64,000 nt of DNA, from contig JAEUHC010000001.1 of the NCBI GenBank assembly GCA_016794785.1, forward strand, positions 1 to 64,000. The letters run 5' to 3'. The stretch is from Opitutaceae bacterium. GTDB taxonomy: Bacteria > Verrucomicrobiota > Verrucomicrobiia > Opitutales > Opitutaceae. This document shows, in pieces, positions 8,220 to 17,325 of the stretch. Each line of letters opens with the position of its first letter. Position 1 is the stretch's first letter. The notes under the pieces are model-generated. The model searched no databases, was not told the DNA's origin, and worked only from the letters and a program-made list of their open reading frames with translations. The translations under genes and the position numbers were made by a program.

Positions 8220-9690
8220 TTAGTTTCTTAGAAGATGGATGGTAGCAGAGGTTTATCACTATATCCTCGCCTGAAACGACGATGCGCTTGACGAGCATTT
8301 CGACGATTTCGCGCTTTTGCTCAGGCGTCATCTTTGGCCAGTTCGTGTAGAGTTGGAGGGCGTCGGCCTTGATGGTTTCGGCGCTGTAGCCGTCGATTTT
8401 GAGCACCGCGAGTTCCGCCTCCGCGCGCGGAATCTCGGTATCCAATTGCAGCTTCCGCGCATCGAGCGGCTTGTAGCGATGCTTGAACTGGTCAATCGAA
8501 AGCCCGTTAGCGGAATAGAGCTGAAAGGTCGCATCCATCTCTTGCTTCAAGGCCTGTTGTTCGCGCCGAAGGGTTTCGAGCAGCTTCGTTTTTTCGACCG
8601 CCGCTCTGTCCGTGCGGTTCAAGAAATCCGCCATCTCTTTGGGGTTTAGAAAATACCCCTTCAGCTCTTGACGAAACAGCTCCTCCAAATCGACAATCGG
8701 AATCTTCGTGCGGCACTTGAAGCAGATATACTTTGGGGAGGTGGACGGGACGTAGAGTTTTTGACCGCACCCGCAAAACGCATAACCGGTAAACGGGTGC
8801 ACCGCTTTCTTGGTCGGACGCTCGTTGCGCGTTTTACGGGCCTCCAAGAGGTCGTTGCATTGCTTCCACAGTTCCGGGGTGACAATCGCTTCAACCGGAC
8901 AAATGACCCACTCGTGCTCCGGCTTGGCCACCCACCAACCGTTCTTGCCGGTATTCTTGGTGTAGTTCATCCGATACTGACCTTTGGCCGATGGATCGCG
9001 CAAAAGCCGGACCACACTCGTATCGCTCCACTCGTTGCCATCGCGAGTTCGGAACCCTTTCTCGCTGATGAGCCGGGCAACTGTCCGCCCTCGTTTGTGC
9101 TTTGCGAACAGCTCATACATGAGCTTGCGCACCGGAGCCTCATCGGGATGCGGCACAACCTTTCCGTCCTCGATTTGGTAACCGAATGGCACCCGGCCGG
9201 AAATTGGTTTCCCCAGTTTCGCCCGCACCGCCACTGACGCACGGATGCGCGAGCCGATCTCTTCGCGTTCCCATTGGGCCATCGCCGCGATCACTGTGTA
9301 GAACAGTCGCCCGATCGGCGACCCCGTGTCGATCGCCTCGTCCAGCGAAATCATGCCGGCGTTGTGCTTCTGAAAGAAGTCGGCGAAATCCAGCAGCTCC
9401 CTCGTGTTGCGCGCGAGGCGAGCGAGCTTCGAAAAAATCAAATTGTCGATGTGGCCACGGCGCACGTCATCCATCATGCGCTTCGCCTCGGGATGGTCTG
9501 CGACGCTCTTGCCGCTGACACCGGCCAAGTCGTAAACCTCGCGGACATCCCATCCCCGCGATTCCGCGTAGCTGCGCGCACGGATTTCGTGGTGCTTGGG
9601 ACTGTCACCCTGCGCCTGATCTTCGGTGCTGACGCGAATCCACACGCCCACCTGTTTCTTGGGCTGCATGATTTCCGCCGCACTCTTCAT
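8191..9690 (-). CDS. Large serine recombinase (element integrase)
   Basis: 499-aa site-specific recombinase of the large serine integrase type, expected to integrate and excise the element. The resolvase domain at residues 13-150 has the nucleophile Ser21 (WIRVSTEDQ). The Recombinase domain spans about 165-300. A zinc ribbon follows (FCGCGQK at about 306, then CFKC). The C-terminal coiled coil runs about 365-440 (LLETLRREQQALKQEMDA). The last codons, CGT and TGA, and most of AGA lie in host DNA beyond the attL core, so the stop codon comes from the insertion site. In a circularised element the frame would continue into the right end (see findings). It starts 3 bases after the stop of the small gene at 9694-9936, which suggests co-transcription. 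Confidence 0.95.
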   Translation of the reverse strand: MKSAAEIMQPKKQVGVWIRVSTEDQAQGDSPKHHEIRARSYAESRGWDVREVYDLAGVSGKSVADHPEAKRMMDDVRRGHIDNLIFSKLARLARNTRELLDFADFFQKHNAGMISLDEAIDTGSPIGRLFYTVIAAMAQWEREEIGSRIRASVAVRAKLGKPISGRVPFGYQIEDGKVVPHPDEAPVRKLMYELFAKHKRGRTVARLISEKGFRTRDGNEWSDTSVVRLLRDPSAKGQYRMNYTKNTGKNGWWVAKPEHEWVICPVEAIVTPELWKQCNDLLEARKTRNERPTKKAVHPFTGYAFCGCGQKLYVPSTSPKYICFKCRTKIPIVDLEELFRQELKGYFLNPKEMADFLNRTDRAAVEKTKLLETLRREQQALKQEMDATFQLYSANGLSIDQFKHRYKPLDARKLQLDTEIPRAEAELAVLKIDGYSAETIKADALQLYTNWPKMTPEQKREIVEMLVKRIVVSGEDIVINLCYHPSSKKLTEEQHMLRR

Positions 9691-9693
9691 GGC

Positions 9694-9936
9694 TCAAACC
9701 GTGTCGGGAATGTCGGGCTTTGCCAACACCAAGGTCCTGCGCGGAATCCAAACAATCCGCTCGTCCGGGCCGCAGCCAACCGTAGCCGGCAAGCGCGCCA
9801 AAGCCCGCGCCGTCATGTCGATGCCGATGACCGCAAAATCTCCCGACTCCAGTTCAAGAATGTCAGGGCAGCCATTTGCGGCAGCGGTCATCGCTCCGTT
9901 CGCGTGGGGGTCGGGGCCAAGTCGCCGAATGAACAT
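9694..9936 (-). CDS. Small protein of unknown function upstream of recombinase
   Basis: 80 aa; I do not recognise the family. It has a mixed hydrophobic core (DFAVIGIDMTARALARLP) and ends just before the recombinase start, so the two are likely translated from one message. A -10-like CATAGT ends six bases before the ATG, inside the divergent operator region 9941-9990. By position it could be a recombination directionality or copy-control factor; that is inference only. Confidence 0.65.
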   Translation of the reverse strand: MFIRRLGPDPHANGAMTAAANGCPDILELESGDFAVIGIDMTARALARLPATVGCGPDERIVWIPRRTLVLAKPDIPDTV

Positions 9937-9940
9937 GAAG

Positions 9941-9990
9941 AAACTATGACTATAGTTTGCTCTCTGGTCAACTCGATTATGACGATAGTT
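9941..9990. promoter_or_regulatory. Divergent promoter/operator region of recombinase and Xre regulator
   Basis: Two direct copies of TATGACNATAGTT lie at 9945-9957 and 9978-9990, 33 bases apart. The first sits in a palindrome AAACTAT-N4-ATAGTTT (9941-9958). They lie between the divergent genes 9694-9936 (-) and 9998-10258 (+). The likely ligand is the Xre protein encoded at 9998; this is inference from position. Confidence 0.55.
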
Positions 9991-9997
9991 AGAACGC

Positions 9998-10258
9998 GTG
10001 ATTGATCAAAAAAGGATCGCAGCGGTCACATCGCAGATTGCCCGCATCTTGCGCGAAGAACGCGAGCAACGCGGCCTCTCAATGAACACCGTTTCCGAGC
10101 GATCCGGTCTGTCACAGCCGATGGTGAGTCTGGTGGAGAGGGAACTCCGCAATCCGACGATCGACACCCTGCTCCGCCTCGCCGTCGCCCTCGAACTAGA
10201 CTTGAGCGATGTGCTGCAACGGGCTCAGCGCGCCGCCGCACGTCCAAAGACGAAATAG
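9998..10258 (+). CDS. Xre/Cro-type helix-turn-helix transcriptional regulator
   Basis: 86 aa beginning at GTG 9998. The HTH at about residues 20-65 reads LREEREQRGLSMNTVSERSG then LSQPMVSLVERELRNPTIDT, the standard five-helix Xre/Cro fold with no sensor domain. It is divergent from the recombinase operon across two near-identical operator-like repeats, so it probably represses recombinase expression and itself. There is no obvious Shine-Dalgarno sequence. Confidence 0.85.
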   Translation: MIDQKRIAAVTSQIARILREEREQRGLSMNTVSERSGLSQPMVSLVERELRNPTIDTLLRLAVALELDLSDVLQRAQRAAARPKTK

Positions 10259-10274
10259 TGCTTTTCCCGCGTCG

Positions 10275-10303
10275 TTGCTGCGCACCCGGCAACGCGCTAC
10301 AAT
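10275..10303 (+). promoter_or_regulatory. Promoter of 10310 gene, leaderless-type
   Basis: -35-like TTGCTG (10275-10280), a 17-base spacer and -10 TACAAT (10298-10303). The ATG begins six bases after the -10, where transcription itself should start, so the mRNA would have no leader. Confidence 0.65.
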
Positions 10304-10309
10304 GGTGGC

Positions 10310-10777
10310 ATGAATTGGCTGCACTGGCTCGGGGAAAATTGGTTCACCGGTTTGCAAACCATCGCCATTGTCAGCGGTCTTTTTTTTACCTGCGTGACGC
10401 TGCGGCGCGACCGCACTTCGCGACGAATTTCGAGCCTTTTTCAAATCACCGCGAACCATCGCGAGGTATGGGAAAAACTTCTCACACAACCCAATTTGCA
10501 GCGTGTCCTATCCCCTAACCCGGACATTGCTCGCGATCCAGTGACCGTAGACGAAACCATTTTTGTCGGATTCCTCATTCTTCATCTCAACAGCGCCCAT
10601 CAAGCAATGCGCAACGGAGTCATGGACGCACCCGAGGGACTCTCGACCGATATCCGGACCTTGTTTTCACTGCCAATCCCAAGGGCCGTCTGGGAGGACA
10701 GGCGACGGTTTCAAGACGGCGAATTCATTGCTTTCGTCGAGCGAATCCTAAAAGGCCATGATCTCAATCGGGGTTAG
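10310..10777 (+). CDS. Membrane-anchored protein of unknown function
   Basis: 155 aa, unrecognised. One hydrophobic segment near the N-terminus (about residues 14-30, LQTIAIVSGLFFTCVTL) could be a membrane anchor, followed by a basic RRDRTSRR patch and a soluble helical domain. It converges on the ATPase gene at 10774 and overlaps its stop by 4 bases. A strong leaderless-type promoter precedes it. No function is assigned. Confidence 0.7.
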   Translation: MNWLHWLGENWFTGLQTIAIVSGLFFTCVTLRRDRTSRRISSLFQITANHREVWEKLLTQPNLQRVLSPNPDIARDPVTVDETIFVGFLILHLNSAHQAMRNGVMDAPEGLSTDIRTLFSLPIPRAVWEDRRRFQDGEFIAFVERILKGHDLNRG

Positions 10778-13700
10778 GTTTTCTTCCGCAGCATCTCAGC
10801 CATGAGGCGGATCATCTCATCCTCCTTGGCCTTTGTTTCTTCAGGCGAAGCCTGCCCATAGACCGTCTTCACTTTGTATCCGCGCACGGTTTTCGTTTTT
10901 GGACCGGTAGGGTCAGGTAGAGGCAGCTTTCCCAAATAATCGATGAAGGCATCGGGAAGGAAATACTGCACCATCACGGCAACGTCCGCACCCAGGCTGT
11001 TTCTCACCGCGGCCTCCAATTTTTGAAGCTTATCCTCGTTCACCCCAACAACGACGATCTGCTTGAACCCCGCCTTGATGCACCGGGCGACATTGCCGAC
11101 CTCGTAGTCGATGGTATTCGTGACCGTTACCTCGCAGGCAATGGCCAGGCCACTGCGCTCCAAAACCAAATCAACCGTGCCCGCGCCATCGAGCACGGAC
11201 TTCTCAATCACCACGCGAAAGCCGAGTGCTGACGCGCTTTCCTTTATTCGCGCCTGCACCGCCTGATGCTGTTTCCCGCCCCGGCCCAGATCCGCCGGCT
11301 CGGGAGACGGTCGCGAGTCTGCGGCCGATTTTTTTGCTTCCGCCGTCTGGTTAACCGTTGGGATCGGCAGCTTCACCGGTTCACTCCCCGGCACGGCCAT
11401 CTTTGGCTGTTGGCTACCCACTTCAGGTAACGGTGGCGGCGCCGGCGGCGGCGGCTCGGTCGCGACTGGCTCAGCCTTGGGCGCGGGAACCTTCACTCGC
11501 GTGCTTTCGACCTTTGCGTCCGCGGAGTCACGCTGCGACTGCAGCGTTGCCTCGATCTCCGCGCGCGGCGTCGCGTATTTCTCACGCGAGGCGGACGCCA
11601 CCTGCGCACGCCGAATCGCCGCCTCAGTCTCGGTCGGGCGCACTGGCAGTTGCACCGCCAGGTTAAAATCGCAGTCGCTCCGCTCGACTCGGCAGATCGC
11701 TTCACCCGTGGCGAGGTTTTGCAAATCGCGCGCGTCGAAGCTCGTCAGCCCGTGGGCCAATGACCGCGCGTCTTGATCGCCGACGCGAAAATAGATCTGC
11801 GTGCCGGCGTTGGCGATGGCACCGGCCACGTCGGCGTCGCGTTGCACTTGCCGCATTTCTTGGTGGGCGAGCGCGAGGCCGAGCCGGTATTTGCGCGTGC
11901 CCGCCAGCATCTCCGCCATCGAGGGCGTCATGAAGTCCTGAAATTCGTCGAGGTAGAGCCAGAAGTCGCGGCGGGAATCCGCCTCCTGCCGCTGCCGGCT
12001 CATCGCAGCCTGCTGAAACTTCGCGACAAAGAGGCTGCCGAGCAGGTGGGAGTTCTCCTTGCCGAGCGCACCTTGGCTCAGCTTCGCGAGAAAGATTTTC
12101 CCCGAGTCGAGGATATCGCCAAAGTCGAGGCGGTTGCGCCGTTGCGCAACCATGTAGCGGATGGGCTTGGGGGCGAGAAAGGTCTCCAACCGCGTGAGCA
12201 CGGGGCCGATCGATTTGTTGCCGGAGAGCTGCGCGAAACCCTTCTCCCAATAGTAGACGACTTCGGAGTCGCGCACTGTCGCCAGAAATTTCCGGCGAAA
12301 CGCGGGCTCGATCAGAAAATTCCTCAGCTCCAGCAGCGTGCCTCCACTATCGCTTTCGAGAAACGCGAGGATGGCATTCGCCAGCACGCGATCCATTTGA
12401 TCGCCCCAACTCGTCGAAAGCCGGCGGAATACGGACACCAAGTCTGACGCCAGGAGATTTTTTTCCCAATCCGAATGGGCCGAAAGGATGTTGAACCCGA
12501 TCGAGAACGCCTCGTCAGCGGGATCGATCAAGACCACGTCGTCGATCCGGTGCTCGGGAATTATCCCGAGGAGTTGATCGATCAAATCGCCGTGCGGGTC
12601 GAGGACACCCACACCCTCGCCGTTTTCGATGTCCTGCCGGATGAGATTGAAAAGCAGCGTGCTCTTGCCGGTGCCGGAGGCTCCGACGAGGTGCAGGTGC
12701 CGCACGCGCTGCTCGGCCGAGAGCCGCACGTCTTTCATTTCACCGGCGTGCTCGTTGCGGCCGAGAAACAGGCCTTCGGCCGTCGTGACGACAGCCGGGG
12801 CGGCTTTCGTTTTCTTGGTTTGCCGGAGAAATTTGGGCGACCGCACCGCGCTCGACGGCAGATGCACAAAACCCAGCAACTCGTCGGCGTTGAGAATCAT
12901 CCCGGCGCGGCGCGACTGACGCCGGACCACATCCTCGACGTGCGCGTCGTAGGGATAGTCGTCGTTGCGCAGGGGAACGAGTTCGTTGCCGTTCGGATTC
13001 GCGAACGCTCGCAATCCGCCGGCCAGCCGGCGAAGGATTTCCCAGGTGCGCTCAAAGCGGGCGCTGCTGGCCGCCAGTCGCACCACCGCCGCGTAAAGCG
13101 GCCGGGCGGTTTTGTGCTTCACGCCGTCCGCCAGTTCCGGCGCATTGACAAAAAAGGCCTTGCCCGTGGCATCGGTCACGGAGCGCAGAAGGTTTTCGGC
13201 CCAATTGTTCTGCAATGGCTGCCAGAGCACTTGAAAGAGCGCGCACTCATCCGCCGCGAGTTCGCTCAAGACCCCGACCATGGCGACAAAAGGATCCTGC
13301 GTCGTGTGGGCAAGGAGGCACATCGATTCCTTCGCGAGCCCGAACTCCACCACCCCCGCTTCGGGTCCGGCCGACTGCCACACTGTTTCCAAACGGCCCA
13401 TCGTGGGTATCGCGATCAAATCGGGGAAGTGCGCGTGGAGCTGCTGGCGCACATGCTCGCGGTCCTCCGGACTCACAGCCAGTTGGGCGGTGACCGCCTG
13501 GGCTGAGCCGACGATTTCAAAGGCAATCGGGTGCTGGCACACAAAGAGCCCGCGCGTGAAATTCTCAAATTCGGGCCCGCGGACATCGAACGACTGGGGC
13601 AGAAACAGGGGAAACTCGGCCAGCGCCTCTCGCTCGATTTTCGTCAATTCAGGCGCTTCCTCTTCTTCTTCCGGTGGTGCGACGGGCGGGCTGGCCCACA

Positions 13701-13893
13701 GGCCCTTGAAGAGGGAACTCAGGTAGGTCGGGCGCCGGCCGTCGTCCCGTTGCGGCTGCGCTTGCCGGAAGTGGCCGGGGAAAGGCACGAACGGCGGTGC
13801 CGGCGGCACCGCGTGCGGATAAACGATTCGCCCGCGTGTGCGTTCCTCCCACCGCAGAAAACGTTCGGACAACTGCTGCTCAATCGACGCCAT
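10774..13893 (-). CDS. VirD4/HerA-like ATPase fused to a PD-(D/E)XK-like C-terminal domain
   Basis: 1039 aa. The central motor domain has Walker A at about residues 400-410 (LVGASGTGKSTLL), followed by GVLDPHGDLIDQLLG, and Walker B at about 643-655 (FWLYLDEFQDFMTPS), with LALAHQEMRQV after it. This is typical of conjugative coupling proteins and HerA-like DNA translocases. A proline-rich linker (about 770-850) leads to a distinct C-terminal domain. There, VDLVLERSGLAIACEVTVTN (about 900-925) resembles the D-x(n)-E-x-T/K core of restriction-endonuclease-like folds. It is the last gene of an operon with two membrane proteins and overlaps the preceding gene by 14 bases. It may move DNA at the membrane in transfer or defence; the role is not established. 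Confidence 0.85.
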   Translation of the reverse strand: MASIEQQLSERFLRWEERTRGRIVYPHAVPPAPPFVPFPGHFRQAQPQRDDGRRPTYLSSLFKGLWASPPVAPPEEEEEAPELTKIEREALAEFPLFLPQSFDVRGPEFENFTRGLFVCQHPIAFEIVGSAQAVTAQLAVSPEDREHVRQQLHAHFPDLIAIPTMGRLETVWQSAGPEAGVVEFGLAKESMCLLAHTTQDPFVAMVGVLSELAADECALFQVLWQPLQNNWAENLLRSVTDATGKAFFVNAPELADGVKHKTARPLYAAVVRLAASSARFERTWEILRRLAGGLRAFANPNGNELVPLRNDDYPYDAHVEDVVRRQSRRAGMILNADELLGFVHLPSSAVRSPKFLRQTKKTKAAPAVVTTAEGLFLGRNEHAGEMKDVRLSAEQRVRHLHLVGASGTGKSTLLFNLIRQDIENGEGVGVLDPHGDLIDQLLGIIPEHRIDDVVLIDPADEAFSIGFNILSAHSDWEKNLLASDLVSVFRRLSTSWGDQMDRVLANAILAFLESDSGGTLLELRNFLIEPAFRRKFLATVRDSEVVYYWEKGFAQLSGNKSIGPVLTRLETFLAPKPIRYMVAQRRNRLDFGDILDSGKIFLAKLSQGALGKENSHLLGSLFVAKFQQAAMSRQRQEADSRRDFWLYLDEFQDFMTPSMAEMLAGTRKYRLGLALAHQEMRQVQRDADVAGAIANAGTQIYFRVGDQDARSLAHGLTSFDARDLQNLATGEAICRVERSDCDFNLAVQLPVRPTETEAAIRRAQVASASREKYATPRAEIEATLQSQRDSADAKVESTRVKVPAPKAEPVATEPPPPAPPPLPEVGSQQPKMAVPGSEPVKLPIPTVNQTAEAKKSAADSRPSPEPADLGRGGKQHQAVQARIKESASALGFRVVIEKSVLDGAGTVDLVLERSGLAIACEVTVTNTIDYEVGNVARCIKAGFKQIVVVGVNEDKLQKLEAAVRNSLGADVAVMVQYFLPDAFIDYLGKLPLPDPTGPKTKTVRGYKVKTVYGQASPEETKAKEDEMIRLMAEMLRKKT

Positions 13894-14674
13894 GCGGAGG
13901 TGGTTTCTTTTCGGGCGTGGCGGCCGGAACTGTCCCAGTCTTGTAGAACTCGCTCAGGAACGAATTGTGATCGTCGGTGCGCAGCAACCGGATGCCTTTC
14001 GCGACGGTCAATTCTTCGACGCGTTTTCTCACGACCTCGGAAACGACAGTCTGGAACATGAGCCGCGTATCGTGGCGGTAATAGGTCTCCCGCCGAACCC
14101 GTTCCCACCAATCGCCTATGACCGGAAGGCTGAGGAGGATGGCGTCGAAGTCGGGCATCTCCTGCACCGGGTCGTCACGGTCCTCCGGGTCGGGCGGGTT
14201 GGCGGCGTCCTGCCGCGCGTTGCGCACAATCACGAACGCCAGCGCGGCCACGTTCGCGATCCCAAGCCCGATCCAGAACCAGCCGGAAGCATGAAAAAGC
14301 AGGTGGTTCACAAGGAGGAAGAGCAGGGCTAGCGCGGAATTCACCGCCGCCAGCAAGAGAAGCAACGCGATCCAGCCGCCGCGGGGAATCACGACGTAGC
14401 GAAGCGAGAAAAAATACCCCGTGCCAAACGGCGCGGCGCAGACCTCGAACGAAAACCGCTCGCGCGCGAGGCGGAGATAGATGCGTTTGTCGGACAGCCG
14501 GCTGCCCTCGTGAAAGGCCACGCGCTGGCTCCGCAGGCGCGGGACGCGCCGCGCCTTCAAGTCGGCCTCGACTTGATCGTAGAACTCCAGCGCGGAGAAA
14601 TGGTGGCCGTCGAGCGGCACAAAGAACTGCGGCTTGGCGGCCTCGGCGGGTTGGGGGCGGGTGAACGGGAGCAT
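13880..14674 (-). CDS. Integral membrane protein of the ATPase operon
   Basis: 264 aa, unrecognised family. Two or three hydrophobic segments lie at about residues 98-155 (WIALLLLLAAVNSALALLF and WFWIGLGIANVAALAFVIV), with soluble regions on both sides. The C-terminal region is rich in charged residues. It overlaps the VirD4/HerA-like gene by 14 bases and starts 26 bases after the 759-aa gene, so the three form one translationally coupled unit. A membrane partner or anchor for the ATPase is the natural inference. Confidence 0.8.
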   Translation of the reverse strand: MLPFTRPQPAEAAKPQFFVPLDGHHFSALEFYDQVEADLKARRVPRLRSQRVAFHEGSRLSDKRIYLRLARERFSFEVCAAPFGTGYFFSLRYVVIPRGGWIALLLLLAAVNSALALLFLLVNHLLFHASGWFWIGLGIANVAALAFVIVRNARQDAANPPDPEDRDDPVQEMPDFDAILLSLPVIGDWWERVRRETYYRHDTRLMFQTVVSEVVRKRVEELTVAKGIRLLRTDDHNSFLSEFYKTGTVPAATPEKKPPPHGVD

Positions 14675-14700
14675 GGCAAAAAATCAGGGCCTGCGCCGGC

Positions 14701-16980
14701 TCACCGCCACGCCCACCGGATCGGCTGGCGGGCATTTGAATCCACGTCGATGTTCAGCACACCAGCGCTGCGGATGCGAACGCGCGCCGAGATCGTTTCG
14801 ATTCGGTGGGGTTGACGGAGGCTGATTTGCGGCACCCACGCCACGATGGTGAACTCGTGGTCGCCCTCGGGGAGCGTTATGGTGCGGTTGGTTTTCGAAC
14901 CGAGCGCGACGGTATCGGGGTCGTCGTCGAAGCAGACGAGGATCGGCGTGCCAATCATGGTGCTGTTGACGACGTTGACCGCATGGCCCGCTGCGCCGGT
15001 TGCACTTTGGAACGGCCTGCCGGGGCTGTAGGGATTGCGGAAGTTCTCCGCCGCAAGGTCGGGCGAAAGTATCCAAGCCGTGACGGAAAACGCGTCCTTT
15101 GTTTTGCCGTCGAACAGGGTGACAACCTTCGTCGGCCGGACGACGCCCGCGGTTTCCTTGAACTCCGCATAGCGCACCTCAAACGAAGTCGTCTTCGCCG
15201 CAGCCCGATCCTCGTAGCGCACGGACGTCAGCAATCCGGTTGCGGAATCGAATGTCACCGTGAGGTCGGGCAAGTCCGGTTCAGGCGCCGCGACCGTGAG
15301 CGTGTGCGGCTCCTGACCGCGCGTGAGCCGCTGCACCGGGACTGATTCCGCCGCGAGGTGCCAGAGGATACCACGAGCGTAGGCCATGCGACGTTGAAAC
15401 GCCGTGTGGCCCACGTTGGTGAGATCGTTCGGCCCCATCTTCCCATCGCTGGTGCGCCAAAACCCGCGCTCGTTCAAGGCCTCGATCTGTCGGCCTACGA
15501 CCTTTTCCCCGGTGAACGAAAAATCTTCCCTCTGGCGGAAAGGGAACAACGTCTGCCGGCTGCCGCGAAAAGGAATCTCTTTTGCATCGGTCGCGACGCG
15601 CGAGCCCGACACTTCCTCCGTCAGCGCCGTTTGCATGCGGATTCGCTCCCGGCCACCGTGGGCCACGAGCGCGCGCAGAGCCATGCGCCACGCGTCGCGA
15701 TCCTCGCCCCAGCGCGTCTCCATCGCCGCGATGGCTTGGTTCACGCGCTGGACATACGCCTCCACTTCCGCGGCATAGCGTTCGGGCGTGCGCAAACGAG
15801 GACCACCGGAGAGGAAAATCGCTTTGGGCTCCGTGTCCGCCTCTCGGACTACGGGTCCGGCCGGCCACGCGGGCTCCTGCGTCCAGCGGAGGTTTTCAAT
15901 CGTCGCGACCTCCGCCGCGGACGCGCGCACCTCAAACGTGACGGTGCCGGTCAGCGTCGTCCCGGCGGGCGACGCCAGTTCGTAGGTTCTTGTGACAACC
16001 GGGACAACGAGCGCCGGGTCGGAAAGAAACTCCTTCGCCAGCTTTTCTGCGCGGGCCATCGCCTCGCGCTGGGCATCTGTGGTGGGCGCTGCCGCGTCCG
16101 GCGCGAGGCGGAAGAGATCGGCGAGCTGCTCGATCACGACGGTCGCCTCGGTGCGCGGCACCGCGGGCGCGCCGCGCGGCGTGACCGCCTTGATGCGAAA
16201 GGTGTCCGTCGGCGAGAACTGCGACCCGAAGGTTTGTCGCACGGTGGCATCGATAGCTTGATCGACCGTCCGGGTTTCGCGTTCGTTGACGGCCTTGATG
16301 AAGGCCTGCCGGCGAGCGACGTAGTTGCGCAACCACTCCTCGGCCGCGGGTTCGCCGAGGACCGCGGCGTTGAAGCGCAGCTCCGACCGCTCACGGAGGC
16401 CGGCGACGCTCGCCGGCGGATCCGGCCAAGTGGCTTCCGAAAAAATCCACGTGCGCAGGCCGCGCCAAATTTGCCAGCACGCCACAAGCGGCCAAGTCCG
16501 TTCCGTTTTCTGCGTCTGATAGGAAACATTGACAGAAAACAGTGACTCCGCCGGCGGCGCGTGCGCGTGGAGCGCAGGTGGTGGCAGTTCAGCCGGCACC
16601 GGCGGAGCCGTGCGGGCGTCGAGTTTGGTGTGCCGCGCGAGCGCGTCGGCAAAGGCTGCGGGATCGTCACCACGCGCTACGGCGGACGACTGGAAGTCGG
16701 CGGGTTTGAACAGCGGCGCGCGTGGTTGGAAAGTCAGCGTGGCGGAGCGCCGCTCCGCCACGCCAGCGGTAGTCGCGGCGGTTGTCACCTGCGTGAGCGC
16801 GAAGCGCCGATAGCTTTCGGGCACACTCGGAGCGATGCCCTCACCGATCTGAGCCTCGGTCGGGTAGCGGATGAACAGCGCGTCGAACAACGCCGAGCCG
16901 CCGACGAAACCCACTCCGACCATCAGCAGCACGAAGAGAAACGTGCCGGATTTTCCGAGCCTGAGGGGTGGACGGGGCAT
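14701..16980 (-). CDS. Large membrane-anchored protein of unknown function
   Basis: 759 aa from the ATG at 16980. A longer open frame upstream would place the membrane segment unnaturally far in. A single N-terminal transmembrane helix at about residues 12-32 (TFLFVLLMVGVGFVGGSALF) is followed by a long extracytoplasmic-type region. That region contains charged helical stretches and a C-terminal beta-rich part (LPEGDHEFTIVAWVPQ) resembling a small sandwich domain. The family is not recognised. As first gene of the operon with the 264-aa membrane protein and the VirD4-like ATPase, it may form the envelope part of a translocation or adhesion complex. Confidence 0.8.
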   Translation of the reverse strand: MPRPPLRLGKSGTFLFVLLMVGVGFVGGSALFDALFIRYPTEAQIGEGIAPSVPESYRRFALTQVTTAATTAGVAERRSATLTFQPRAPLFKPADFQSSAVARGDDPAAFADALARHTKLDARTAPPVPAELPPPALHAHAPPAESLFSVNVSYQTQKTERTWPLVACWQIWRGLRTWIFSEATWPDPPASVAGLRERSELRFNAAVLGEPAAEEWLRNYVARRQAFIKAVNERETRTVDQAIDATVRQTFGSQFSPTDTFRIKAVTPRGAPAVPRTEATVVIEQLADLFRLAPDAAAPTTDAQREAMARAEKLAKEFLSDPALVVPVVTRTYELASPAGTTLTGTVTFEVRASAAEVATIENLRWTQEPAWPAGPVVREADTEPKAIFLSGGPRLRTPERYAAEVEAYVQRVNQAIAAMETRWGEDRDAWRMALRALVAHGGRERIRMQTALTEEVSGSRVATDAKEIPFRGSRQTLFPFRQREDFSFTGEKVVGRQIEALNERGFWRTSDGKMGPNDLTNVGHTAFQRRMAYARGILWHLAAESVPVQRLTRGQEPHTLTVAAPEPDLPDLTVTFDSATGLLTSVRYEDRAAAKTTSFEVRYAEFKETAGVVRPTKVVTLFDGKTKDAFSVTAWILSPDLAAENFRNPYSPGRPFQSATGAAGHAVNVVNSTMIGTPILVCFDDDPDTVALGSKTNRTITLPEGDHEFTIVAWVPQISLRQPHRIETISARVRIRSAGVLNIDVDSNARQPIRWAWR

Positions 16981-17325
16981 CGAAATGGAAGGGACTAGAG
17001 GCCCGGGAGGAAGACGGGACTCAAAACTTACCCGCACACGCGAAGCGTGCGCCTGGGAATGCAGATGTATGATTCGGGGTGGATGCCGGCGCATGGCGTC
17101 GCCGGCTGATTGGAGCTGGGAAGCGGTGCGTAACACACCGCGGGGTGCCCAAAGCAAACGCGGGAAGCCGGCGGAGATTCAAGCCAGAAGAGAGCTCGCC
17201 CGGCATTCAGGCGCGCAGTAGCAGGCTGCTGACGATCGTCTGAACCGCCCGCCGGCACGCGCCAGCTGTCGAAACGGATTCGTAGAGGACGGGTGTCGCC
17301 GGCGGCACCAAGTCCGTCCCATCGA
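16981..17325. other. Non-coding gap between BREX operon and ATPase operon
   Basis: No gene recognised. It should contain the promoter of the 759-aa gene and the end of the BREX transcript. A short hairpin-forming GGTG-CGCCGGCG-CACC palindrome follows the brxA stop but has no T-run. No convincing -35/-10 pair was identified. Confidence 0.4.
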
